From: Bacteroidaceae bacterium
Lineage (GTDB): Bacteria > Bacteroidota > Bacteroidia > Bacteroidales > Muribaculaceae
Length of the DNA stretch: 64,000 nt
Assembly (NCBI GenBank): GCA_021768245.1
Contig: JAETNO010000009.1
Location: 1-64,000 of the forward strand
Direction: 5' to 3'
Part shown: positions 36,993-44,780 of the stretch, piece after piece
Layout of the letters: the number at the start of each line of letters is the position of its first letter
How positions within the stretch are numbered: position 1 is the first letter of the stretch
Position numbers and translations under genes: made by a program
The notes under the pieces: model-generated
The model's input: only the letters and a program-made list of their open reading frames with translations
The model's database searches: none
Told to the model about the DNA's origin: nothing

Positions 36993-37811
36993 TCAACGAT
37001 AATCCGTTTCAAGGAAATCGACATTTTTATCCACCTTCAAGTCTCCACCGACAATCTTGACCTTACCCGCGGACATAGCATTTATCGTCCCCAATGGATT
37101 ATCATAAAAAGCCCTTTTGCTTTTCATCTGGGATTTGCGGTCGATTTTCTCATAGTTTTCATGTCCGTAGACCGGTTTAATCTCCTTGTCAGTCAACTCA
37201 AATCCGGTAGCAAAGAACGCATGCTGTCCTGACGGCTCTACCGCCTCAAGAATCAATCCGGGAAGGCCATGGAGCTTCCAAGGGCCATCCGAAACCGGTA
37301 TTTCAGGAGCGAACCATACTGTCCACGTCCTGCCGTGGTAGTCAGCGGTAGCCTTCACACATTCATAGCCGAGCAGAGTTTTCACTGAATCAGCCTCTAC
37401 CGACCATGCAATATTGCCGAGCGAATCGGGCGAAACGGATTTCCCCACACCAATCTCTTCATAAAAATCAATCCGGGAATCGGGGAAAGACTTCACGACA
37501 TAGAAACTTCCTTTCTTACGGGGCATATTTTTAAAGTCGCCTTTTTCGATAGCTGCACGACGCATCACACTCAAGGCTTCCTTCCCTTCGGGGGTAGATT
37601 CCAGAGAGTCGATAGCCTCGGTGACGGGGCTGAAAAACTTGGACTGACGCCCGTTTGTGAGAAGATGGTAGCCGTAGACGGACTTCTCTCCGCCCGAGCC
37701 AAGCGGACTTACAAAACGGTAGTCATAAGAGACCTCGATATCCGCCTTCGACTGCGACACGGCGACCAGGGCCATAATACACGACACAAGTAAAAAAAGC
37801 AGTTTTTTCAT
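36993..37811 (-). CDS. GLPGLI family secreted protein (copy 3)
   Basis: A 272-residue exported protein with a signal peptide (about residues 1-20, ending VAVSQS). The family core reads YHGRTWTVWFAPEIPVSDGP, then WKLHGLPGLILEA. It ends in VDFLETDYR, a C-terminal motif it shares with copies 1 and 2. Its start overlaps the stop of the barrel gene by 4 bases, so translation is probably coupled. Function unknown; position directly behind the barrel suggests it works with that protein. Confidence 0.92.
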   Translation of the reverse strand: MKKLLFLLVSCIMALVAVSQSKADIEVSYDYRFVSPLGSGGEKSVYGYHLLTNGRQSKFFSPVTEAIDSLESTPEGKEALSVMRRAAIEKGDFKNMPRKKGSFYVVKSFPDSRIDFYEEIGVGKSVSPDSLGNIAWSVEADSVKTLLGYECVKATADYHGRTWTVWFAPEIPVSDGPWKLHGLPGLILEAVEPSGQHAFFATGFELTDKEIKPVYGHENYEKIDRKSQMKSKRAFYDNPLGTINAMSAGKVKIVGGDLKVDKNVDFLETDYR

Positions 37812-40441
37812 TTCCTTAATGTGATTGAAAGCAGTAGTTCGCGTCCGCGCAGACGGCGTTGCGATTCAAATGAACTGAGTTGATTGTATGTGATGTAATT
37901 ATATGTAAGCTTATTGAAAATATTGTTGAGGAGAGCCGAAAGTTCAATACGCTTAGAGGGTTTAAAGACCACCTTCGTGTCAAGCAGGGCCACATTCTTG
38001 AAAACATCGCTGCTCAATTCGTTTCTGTAATACTCTCCCGAGATATGCCATTCCCACTTACGGTGAGGCATTATGTTGAGAAGCAATTCATTCTCCATGC
38101 TGCCGAGCCATGACGCCGGAATCCCGTTCATCGAGATTCGACCTGAAGAATAATCGATTCTATAATCGATGCTCAGCCAACTGAATGGCGCACCCCCGAG
38201 ACTCGCCCCTACAGACCATGAATCAGTCACTGAATTGACATCGCGCATATCTGAAATGAGATTTGACTCACTGCGGTTGAAAGAGCCTGTTATGTTGGCG
38301 CTCCCGCGCATGAAATCCAAAGTCTTCCCTACTTTTCCGGACACCATCAGGTTCTTGCCATCGCTTTCAGCCGGGCTGTAGGAATAGACAATATAGTCAC
38401 CATAGAGCTGCTGGGCCATCGTGTAGGGCAAATGAGACCATGATTGCATCACGAAGGCATCGGCAAAGACTCCATGGCGCGTGTGCTTATATGAGATTCT
38501 CGCGGAGACATTGCGGGAACTTGAATTATAGAAATCATCCACTCCCCGGCGCAACGAGCGGTAGTCGGTCATTATCAGGGCCGGATGAATGAGGTTGAGA
38601 TTCATCGGCGAACGCCCCAGTCCTCCGCGAAGGCTCATAGAAAAACGGTTGTTGGGTTTCCACGTCATGCTGAGCGACGGAGAAAAATAGAATTCCGAAC
38701 GGTTGGCAAGAGCCTTGTCGAAAGTGTAGCGCGCGAAACTCAAGGGGGCATTAAAGGTCAAATCCACTTTACGAATCCAATATTCCAGCTTCGGGACAGC
38801 GTAGGCCGTGAAACAGTCGGTATTAATCACATTGTGCATCCCGTCATCCCGGCTGATGAAATCGAAATCACCAAGGCAGTCAGAATTCATGGTCCGGAAA
38901 TAAGCTTTCAATCCCCCTTCAAGACTGACCGTGACCCCCATGAGCGAGAAAGCATAGGCGGCACTTTCGTTGGTATGGAAGGCATGGTCACCGACCCGCT
39001 GACTGACGGAGGTTCCATCCATGGCCACAGAAAGGGTCTGCGGCAACGACTCCCACTGGTTATCGCTCTGGAAAGTGACGAGATGGGTTCCCATCCCGCG
39101 TCCGGAGCCTGAGGCATGGCTATTGAAACGCTTTATAATCTTAAGGTTATTGCTGACATAATAGTCTGGCAATGATGCTGTCTGGGCGTTGGGAAGCGAG
39201 CCTGTGACACCGAGGCGCATATCGTCCCAATCGATATTGGTCTTGAGAGTGTTGTTGACGAAGGCCGTCCTATGGTTCAGCTCATAAGTCAACTTCCCCG
39301 ACAGAGAATGGCAACGGTCAACACCAGTACGGTTCTCCGTAATAACCCGGTCGGGAGCAGGACTATCGCCTGAGCCGGTCTTGAAATATGTGGTGATATT
39401 TGTCGCATCGGCTGTCACACGATTAAAGGAATAGTCAATCTGAGCCTTCAGTTCACCACCTTTGAGTTTCCACAGACTGCTTGTGGAGACTATCGCCGAA
39501 CGGTTGAAAAGCGTGCGTCGGGCATCAAGCGACGGAACCGAGGGCAAGGAGAGTCCGATGTAGCGGCTAAGCCCGGTGGAACGGCGCGAGGAGAAAAAAT
39601 CTGTCGTGTTCAGCGACAGGTCTTCGCCGGTATTATTGGTCTTAAATGTCGTTATGTTCTGAAACGAGGGCATAACAGCCATCGCAAACAGCTCTCCGTC
39701 CCATCGCGGCCCGTCGGGCTGACGGCCATAGCCTGCACCCGCATCCCCGTGGAATGACCATGTGGCCTTAGCCTTATTCTTGAGCTTAAGATTTATGGCG
39801 GCCTTATCGGAGAAGGATATGCCTGACAAGACCTGCATAGGCTGATGATTTTCCATCACCTCCACAGCCCCGACATCCTCATGGTTGATTCCGTTCGTGG
39901 CCACTCCGTATTTGCCGCCGAGGAGGTCGGAGCCTTCGATATAGAACTTATTTATGTCCTCACCCTGATATTTAATCTTGCCGGATTTCTCGACATCGAT
40001 TCCGGGCATGCGTTTGAGCACATCGCCAATCGAGCGGTCCTGCTCCTGAGCGAAAGTGCCGACATTGTAGGTGACGGTGTCGCCCTGCTCGCGGATACGG
40101 TCGGCCTTCACGGCCACCTCCTTCAGCTGAATCGCTCCTGGTTCAAGAAAAACCGTCAGAGGGAAACGCACACTGTCAAGAGCGACTGACTTACGGGCAT
40201 AGCCCATCATCGAGACTTCAAGCCTGCATGAAGCCACTGAAGGGACGGTGATTGAAAAACTCCCGTCGGATTTTGAAGTAGCGAATTTCTTAATCTTCCC
40301 GTCGGAACCCTTCACAATGACCGATGCCCCGACAAGAGCCTCATTCATCTCCTTGTCAATCACCTTGCCGGCCACATTGACCTGAGCCGTGGCACAGACA
40401 GCGGCAATACAAAATAATATGGTCAACAGAAAGAATCTCAT
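37808..40441 (-). CDS. TonB-dependent-receptor-type outer-membrane barrel protein
   Basis: An 877-residue outer-membrane protein. Order of parts: signal peptide (1-20, ending ATAQ), a carboxypeptidase-regulatory-like beta domain (about 21-105, GKVIDKEMNEALVGASVIVKG), a plug-like domain (about 110-225, IGDVLKRMPGIDVEKSGKI and VEVMENHQPMQVLSGISFSD), and a long barrel. It lacks the SusC plug hallmark and has no SusD partner. Instead it overlaps GLPGLI genes by 4 bases on both sides, so all three are probably translationally coupled. Its cargo, import or export, is unknown. It is under the BlaI/M56 pair by operon position. Confidence 0.92.
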   Translation of the reverse strand: MRFFLLTILFCIAAVCATAQVNVAGKVIDKEMNEALVGASVIVKGSDGKIKKFATSKSDGSFSITVPSVASCRLEVSMMGYARKSVALDSVRFPLTVFLEPGAIQLKEVAVKADRIREQGDTVTYNVGTFAQEQDRSIGDVLKRMPGIDVEKSGKIKYQGEDINKFYIEGSDLLGGKYGVATNGINHEDVGAVEVMENHQPMQVLSGISFSDKAAINLKLKNKAKATWSFHGDAGAGYGRQPDGPRWDGELFAMAVMPSFQNITTFKTNNTGEDLSLNTTDFFSSRRSTGLSRYIGLSLPSVPSLDARRTLFNRSAIVSTSSLWKLKGGELKAQIDYSFNRVTADATNITTYFKTGSGDSPAPDRVITENRTGVDRCHSLSGKLTYELNHRTAFVNNTLKTNIDWDDMRLGVTGSLPNAQTASLPDYYVSNNLKIIKRFNSHASGSGRGMGTHLVTFQSDNQWESLPQTLSVAMDGTSVSQRVGDHAFHTNESAAYAFSLMGVTVSLEGGLKAYFRTMNSDCLGDFDFISRDDGMHNVINTDCFTAYAVPKLEYWIRKVDLTFNAPLSFARYTFDKALANRSEFYFSPSLSMTWKPNNRFSMSLRGGLGRSPMNLNLIHPALIMTDYRSLRRGVDDFYNSSSRNVSARISYKHTRHGVFADAFVMQSWSHLPYTMAQQLYGDYIVYSYSPAESDGKNLMVSGKVGKTLDFMRGSANITGSFNRSESNLISDMRDVNSVTDSWSVGASLGGAPFSWLSIDYRIDYSSGRISMNGIPASWLGSMENELLLNIMPHRKWEWHISGEYYRNELSSDVFKNVALLDTKVVFKPSKRIELSALLNNIFNKLTYNYITYNQLSSFESQRRLRGRELLLSITLRK

Positions 40442-41298
40442 TCGTGATAATCGGTTTCAATTAAATCGTCGCTGTCTTCTCCGGCATTGACAGAGGCAGG
40501 CAACTTGACTTTACCGCCGGTCATCGTACCAATCCAGGCGGCACGGTTTTTTCTTGAATAATCACGCATCCTGAGGACAGCCTTACGATTGGATATGAAG
40601 TAACGGTCATCCTCAAACGAAGGTTTCAGCCGCTCATCGCACTGCTGGAGACCGGTAATCACGAAAGAATACAAAGCTCCGTCGCAGGTTGCCTCCATAA
40701 TCAATCCCGGAAGGCCACAGAGCTGCCAAGGGCCGTCCTGAACCGGAACATCGGGCGCAAACCACGCACTCCAACGCCGACCGTGATAATCGGCAGTGGC
40801 ATATTGACAATCATAGCCCATAACAGTTTTGGTCGAGTCGCCAAGTTCCCACCGGAGGTCGGCCATTTCCACATCATAGCGATAGCGGTCGCCCGCAGAG
40901 TCCCAGACCCTGATTGAGCCCTGACTGAAATCCTTCAGACATTTATAACGTGACTCACGGGAGAATCCCTGACTTTTCAGGATATCAAAGGGGCGTTTCG
41001 TATTGTCATCAACAAAAGCCTGCATAGCGGCATCCCAGGCTTGCTGAAGGATGATTTTGCCCTGAGGGTCATTCTCAAGGGAATCCACGTAGAAAGTGCG
41101 AGGGTCATAGTAATAGGACATTCCCGGAGCCATCTGCAGGACAAAACTCCGTATAAACGGTGACCTCTGCCCCGTCTTGCCGTTGAGCGAGAGGGTTATG
41201 AAGTCATACTGAGCCTTAAGCGTCGCCTCGGGGAGTTCTTGCGCCATAGCCGGCATCACAGCGATGACGAACACGATAGATGACAATATACGTTTCAT
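40438..41298 (-). CDS. GLPGLI family secreted protein (copy 2)
   Basis: A 286-residue exported protein with a signal peptide (about 1-19, ending MPAMAQ). The family core reads YHGRRWSAWFAPDVPVQDGP, then WQLCGLPGLIMEA. It ends DDLIETDYHE. It lies 14 bp behind copy 1 and overlaps the barrel gene by 4 bases. It diverges from copies 1 and 3 in the N-terminal third, so paralogue specialisation is likely. Function unknown. Confidence 0.92.
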   Translation of the reverse strand: MKRILSSIVFVIAVMPAMAQELPEATLKAQYDFITLSLNGKTGQRSPFIRSFVLQMAPGMSYYYDPRTFYVDSLENDPQGKIILQQAWDAAMQAFVDDNTKRPFDILKSQGFSRESRYKCLKDFSQGSIRVWDSAGDRYRYDVEMADLRWELGDSTKTVMGYDCQYATADYHGRRWSAWFAPDVPVQDGPWQLCGLPGLIMEATCDGALYSFVITGLQQCDERLKPSFEDDRYFISNRKAVLRMRDYSRKNRAAWIGTMTGGKVKLPASVNAGEDSDDLIETDYHE

Positions 41299-41312
41299 AA
41301 TAATCCGTGCTT

Positions 41313-42194
41313 TCAGTGATAGTCCGTTTCGAGAAAATCATATTTCCTCGTTTCATCCGTGACGGGGGCATCCGGGCCGAGATTGAGACCAATCTGAGCT
41401 TTAAGCATGGCGTTGCCGTTCTCACGCGAATTGCGCTCCATTTTAAGCATTTCGATACGCGATATCCTGTCGTAGCGCTTTGTGTCGTAAACCGGACGAA
41501 TCACATCATCGCTTTCCTCGATGCCATCCGCCATAAAGTGATGCTGGCTGGAGGATTCGTAGGCTTCAAGAATCAATCCGGGCAAGCCATGCAGCTTCCA
41601 TGGCCCATCCTGAAGGGGAATCTCCGGGGCGAACCATACCGTCCACTGACGGCCATGGTAAAGAGCGTAAGCCTTGACACACTCATAGCCGAGAAGTAGT
41701 CTGGTAGAATCGGAAATTTCCCATGCGATATCGTCAAGAGGTTCGGTATAACAATAGTTACCTGTCATACCGACATAGTCATAGACACGATATTCATTCT
41801 TAATTTTTGACTTGAATACATATAGCTGTGTCTTATATACCACAGCGTCCATAATCGAAAGGTCTTTTGTATCCCAATACTTTCTGAACGCCTCGTCAAA
41901 AATCTGTTTTGAAATCGCTCTGCCCGACGGAGTCGATTCCAAAGAGTCCTTATATTCCGTCTTACGGTTGAAGAATTTAGATTCCCTCTGATTCGCAAGC
42001 AGGATGAAGGGGATGTCCGTTTCCACAACACCGTCACTTCCCCTGACAAATTTTTTATGATAATTATAACTGACCTTTATATCAGCCCGGGGAAATTCTG
42101 CTTCCTTTTTTGAATGCATGGCAAAAGGAAGCGTCAAAAATGAAACGACCATGAGAGCCGTTGCTAAGCCACTGAGTTTTCCGTCGTACAGCAT
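41313..42194 (-). CDS. GLPGLI family secreted protein (copy 1)
   Basis: A 293-residue protein with an N-terminal hydrophobic segment (LATALMVVSFLTLPFAM) that acts as signal peptide or anchor. The family core reads YHGRQWTVWFAPEIPLQDGP, then WKLHGLPGLILEA near residue 202. It ends YDFLETDYH. First structural gene behind the BlaI/M56 pair, 36 bp downstream of the peptidase gene. Function unknown. Confidence 0.92.
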   Translation of the reverse strand: MLYDGKLSGLATALMVVSFLTLPFAMHSKKEAEFPRADIKVSYNYHKKFVRGSDGVVETDIPFILLANQRESKFFNRKTEYKDSLESTPSGRAISKQIFDEAFRKYWDTKDLSIMDAVVYKTQLYVFKSKIKNEYRVYDYVGMTGNYCYTEPLDDIAWEISDSTRLLLGYECVKAYALYHGRQWTVWFAPEIPLQDGPWKLHGLPGLILEAYESSSQHHFMADGIEESDDVIRPVYDTKRYDRISRIEMLKMERNSRENGNAMLKAQIGLNLGPDAPVTDETRKYDFLETDYH

Positions 42195-42230
42195 AATGGA
42201 GAATAAAGTGAGGAGAGAGGGGGAATCGTA

Positions 42231-43925
42231 TTACTTGTCCAGTTCTATATACATGATAGCCTTTCCGTCGGGGTCTGATTTCTTGTCGATGGTTATCGAT
42301 TTTATCTCTTGGGATTTAATCTTATTTAAATCATCCTCATAGAGCTTTCCATTGACATAGATTTTAATCTTACTCTCATCGACGGGGCTTCCATTAATGA
42401 TAATGGCACAATTTTTTTCTCCGGATTCGTCTTTAAGCGATATCGGCTGCGACGAAATTCCGGAAGGCACAGTTGAAACCGACGCAAACTTCCCGTTATT
42501 ATCGTCGCCGGTAAGTTTGAAAGACACCGGAATGGTGTACCAGACATTGACCGGTTTGCCGTTCATTCTCCCCGGGATGAATTTAGGAAGCGTCTTAACC
42601 ACACGGACAGCTTCTGCATCAAGTTCCGGGGATTTGCCACGGAGCACTTTCACCTCACCGATTGAACCGTCGGCCTTAACGACGAACTGGATTATCACAC
42701 GGCCCTGGATATTATTTTCCATGGCTTCTTTGGGATAACAGATGTTTTTCGATATGTACTCCAGAAGACCCTTATCCCCTCTATCGGAAAATTCAGGCTT
42801 GATTTCCACAACGGTGAATGACTTGTTAGAGTCATCATCGGGTACCGGTGCGGTTTCGACAGACGTCGCAGGACGTGAACCAGACTCATCGGCGGCATCC
42901 GAAATGTCGCCGGCATCCGAAATGTCAGATTCAGAAGTGACGGCAATCATTTGCGAAGCATCATTTTTATTTTCCGAAGCATTTTCACTAACTTTGCTTT
43001 CGTCAACGGTCACGGATGAAATCCGGGCCATCGATATATCGGAAAGGGCTGAGGCCACGACATCAATGCCGGTCAAGGCGAGAGAGACTGCCAGTGCAGG
43101 CACCAGAACAAGCCCGCGAAGACGGCGTGAAGCCGAAGGATTTGATTTGTACATCATGGTGATACGTTTTTTAAGTTTACTATGATTCAGGCTGTTGGCG
43201 AGTGACGGGAATCTCGCGCCGACAGCCTTTTTAATTAATAGCATCTGATAGTCACGGGGAGCGATGCCCGAAGCAAGAACCGCGCTGTCGGCCTGATATT
43301 CGTGGACGGTTTTCAATTCCTCGCGCATGAGCCATGCCGCAGGATTATACCATTGGAAAATAGACACGAGCTGGGCAAAAAGGAGGTCTACCCAATGATG
43401 AAGGGAGAGGTGACGGAATTCATGAGTACGAATCATAAAGCCGCTCTCCTCCCAATCCACAGCTGACATCACCACGAAACGCCACCAACTGAAGGGGGCT
43501 ATAGACGGGTCGGAGGTGACCAACACTTTATAGTGGCCGTCCTCGACGATACGCGACCGCGATATCAGGCACACAAGCCTGAAAAGAATCCACAGAGTGT
43601 GGAGTCCGACGATAATCATGCCTGTCAAATAGACGCAGAGAAGGACTGACATGAAGACGGGGTGTCCGGCCTCCGTATCGTCAACCGCAAACGAAAGCTC
43701 AATATCACCCACATCAATAACCGCAGGCCCGGTCACGGAAGGCGCTATGGCCGACATGACGAATCCGGTCAAAGGTAGGGCCATCAACGCGAGGAAATAT
43801 ATTGACCACAGCGCGAATCTGTTGAAGCGGTGCTGATTCTCGCCGGCCATCATCCACTTATAAGCGAGGTAGAGCATGGCAAGAATTATCGAGCTATATA
43901 GAGAGTAGGACAGAATGGAGCCCAT
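42231..43925 (-). CDS. BlaR1-like M56 metallopeptidase with TonB C-terminal domain
   Basis: Predicted membrane sensor-protease that inactivates the BlaI repressor when a signal is sensed. Membrane helices lie at about 5-26, 37-60 and 92-122, with a fourth near 290-310. The cytoplasmic zinc peptidase site is HEFRH at 168-172, with Glu209 and Asp213 in HEYQAD. A Ser/Asp-rich linker with an 18-bp tandem repeat leads to a TonB-like C-terminal domain (ICYPKEAMENNIQGRVIIQF). A last segment (IYVNGKLYEDDLNKIKSQEI) resembles TonB-receptor plug sequence. The ATG at 43925 starts the first helix cleanly; the frame is open further upstream into blaI. 564 residues. Confidence 0.9.
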   Translation of the reverse strand: MGSILSYSLYSSIILAMLYLAYKWMMAGENQHRFNRFALWSIYFLALMALPLTGFVMSAIAPSVTGPAVIDVGDIELSFAVDDTEAGHPVFMSVLLCVYLTGMIIVGLHTLWILFRLVCLISRSRIVEDGHYKVLVTSDPSIAPFSWWRFVVMSAVDWEESGFMIRTHEFRHLSLHHWVDLLFAQLVSIFQWYNPAAWLMREELKTVHEYQADSAVLASGIAPRDYQMLLIKKAVGARFPSLANSLNHSKLKKRITMMYKSNPSASRRLRGLVLVPALAVSLALTGIDVVASALSDISMARISSVTVDESKVSENASENKNDASQMIAVTSESDISDAGDISDAADESGSRPATSVETAPVPDDDSNKSFTVVEIKPEFSDRGDKGLLEYISKNICYPKEAMENNIQGRVIIQFVVKADGSIGEVKVLRGKSPELDAEAVRVVKTLPKFIPGRMNGKPVNVWYTIPVSFKLTGDDNNGKFASVSTVPSGISSQPISLKDESGEKNCAIIINGSPVDESKIKIYVNGKLYEDDLNKIKSQEIKSITIDKKSDPDGKAIMYIELDK

Positions 43926-44022
43926 CGGAATTTGAGTTTTGTGTTTTAAGGGTTGAGGGTTGAGTGAATCCAAGGCCGGAAACAAATATTGAATACCAAA
44001 CCTTAAATTGAAGATAGGAGGT

Positions 44023-44424
44023 TTAAGAGTTGGGGGTCGAGGGGGGGGTATTTTTACTTTCGACAAGGTCGATTATCTCACGGAGTTCATCAACCGATAT
44101 TTTCTCTTCCTCGACGAGAGCTGACACAGCGTTCTTGTAGGAATTATTGAAATAATCCTTAACAAGCTGTGCAAGTGACTTCTTCATAAAAAATTCTTTC
44201 CTGGCCACGGCGTAATAGCGATAGGTAGGGCCGAACACTTCATGAGCAACATGGCCTTTCTCCTCGAGTATACGCATCACGGTGGAAATGGTGTTGAAGT
44301 GAGGTTTAGGTTCGGGGTAAATTTCAAGCATCTCACGCACGAACATCGGGCCGTTCTCCCAAAGCATCTGCATGAGGATTTTTTCTTTTTCGGTCAAGGC
44401 CTGAGGTTTTCTTCCAGCTTTCAT
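44023..44424 (-). CDS. BlaI/MecI-family transcriptional repressor
   Basis: A 133-residue winged-helix repressor. The N-terminal DNA-binding domain has LTEKEKILMQMLWENGPMFV followed by FNTISTVMRILEEKGHVAHE, the family recognition helix. The C-terminal dimerisation helices include KSLAQLVKDYFNNSYKNAVS. Proteins of this family are cleaved by a partner M56 peptidase, encoded next door. First gene of a seven-gene operon; two operator-like palindromes flank its promoter, implying autorepression. The codons for its last residues (NTPPS) contain a run of eight C in the coding strand. Confidence 0.93.
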   Translation of the reverse strand: MKAGRKPQALTEKEKILMQMLWENGPMFVREMLEIYPEPKPHFNTISTVMRILEEKGHVAHEVFGPTYRYYAVARKEFFMKKSLAQLVKDYFNNSYKNAVSALVEEEKISVDELREIIDLVESKNTPPSTPNS

Positions 44425-44430
44425 AATTAT

Positions 44431-44444
44431 ATATAGTACTATAT
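44431..44444. repeat. 14-bp perfect palindrome in the blaI leader
   Basis: ATATAGTACTATAT is its own reverse complement, lying 7 bp before the blaI start codon. It could be a third, weaker repressor contact or an mRNA element near the ribosome site. It does not match the ACTAAnnnnTTAGT pair. Confidence 0.5.
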
Positions 44445-44457
44445 TTTTAATTTTTCT

Positions 44458-44471
44458 ACTAATTTATTAGT
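44458..44471. promoter_or_regulatory. Predicted BlaI operator O1
   Basis: ACTAATTTATTAGT, an inverted repeat ACTAA-N4-TTAGT. It lies just downstream of the -7 element, over the expected transcription start of the blaI operon. Same half-sites and spacing as O2. BlaI-family dimers bind such palindromes. Confidence 0.7.
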
Positions 44472-44478
44472 TACGCAG

Positions 44479-44509
44479 CAAAATTATAATTAAAATTTAA
44501 AGTACACAA
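44479..44509 (-). promoter_or_regulatory. Promoter of the blaI-M56-GLPGLI operon
   Basis: The minus strand reads TAATTTTG at 44479-44486 (TAnnTTTG). TTG at 44507-44509 serves as -33 with 20 bp between them. The -33 end touches operator O2 and the start region overlaps O1, so repressor binding at either would block RNA polymerase. Confidence 0.65.
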
Positions 44510-44522
44510 CTAAATTATTAGT
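44509..44522. promoter_or_regulatory. Predicted BlaI operator O2
   Basis: ACTAAATTATTAGT, an inverted repeat with the same ACTAA-N4-TTAGT pattern as O1, centred 51 bp away (about five helical turns). It overlaps the -33 element of the operon promoter. Confidence 0.7.
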
Positions 44523-44723
44523 TTTATTTAGTTAAATATTATTAACAGATATATCCCACATCAGAATTACAGAAGTGCCAACCGATAATAAATCCAATCC
44601 ATTACTGACCCATAGCTGAAAACGCATTTTAAAAATTTAAACAGTCACTCAGAGTATGCGTAACATATTTTTAGATAAATTATTGTCAAAGGATAGATAT
44701 CTTATAGCCATGATACACAACAC

Positions 44724-44757
44724 AAAAAAGCCCCGATTCCTGCGGGGGAACCGGGGC
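44724..44757 (-). terminator. Terminator of the OmpA-family gene
   Basis: On the minus strand an 11-bp stem (GCCCCGGTTCC with GGAATCGGGGC, one G-U pair) is followed by TTTTTT. It lies 23 bp after the stop codon at 44781 and isolates the porin gene from the blaI operon. Confidence 0.85.
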
Positions 44758-44780
44758 AGAGTTATGAAAACTTCGTTAGA

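Noticed and set aside
42893..42928. 18-bp tandem repeat (two copies) in the M56 gene as a mobile or CRISPR-like repeat
   Set aside because: Only two in-frame copies in a Ser/Asp linker; it is an ordinary coding micro-duplication.
43926..44066. N-terminal extension of the M56 peptidase from a TTG inside blaI
   Set aside because: It is Pro-rich, overlaps blaI and precedes a clean first membrane helix starting with ATG. It is kept only as the open frame behind the frameshift finding.
41313..44424. Classical beta-lactam resistance locus
   Set aside because: BlaI and M56 are present, but no beta-lactamase or penicillin-binding protein gene is in the operon; the downstream genes are GLPGLI and barrel proteins.
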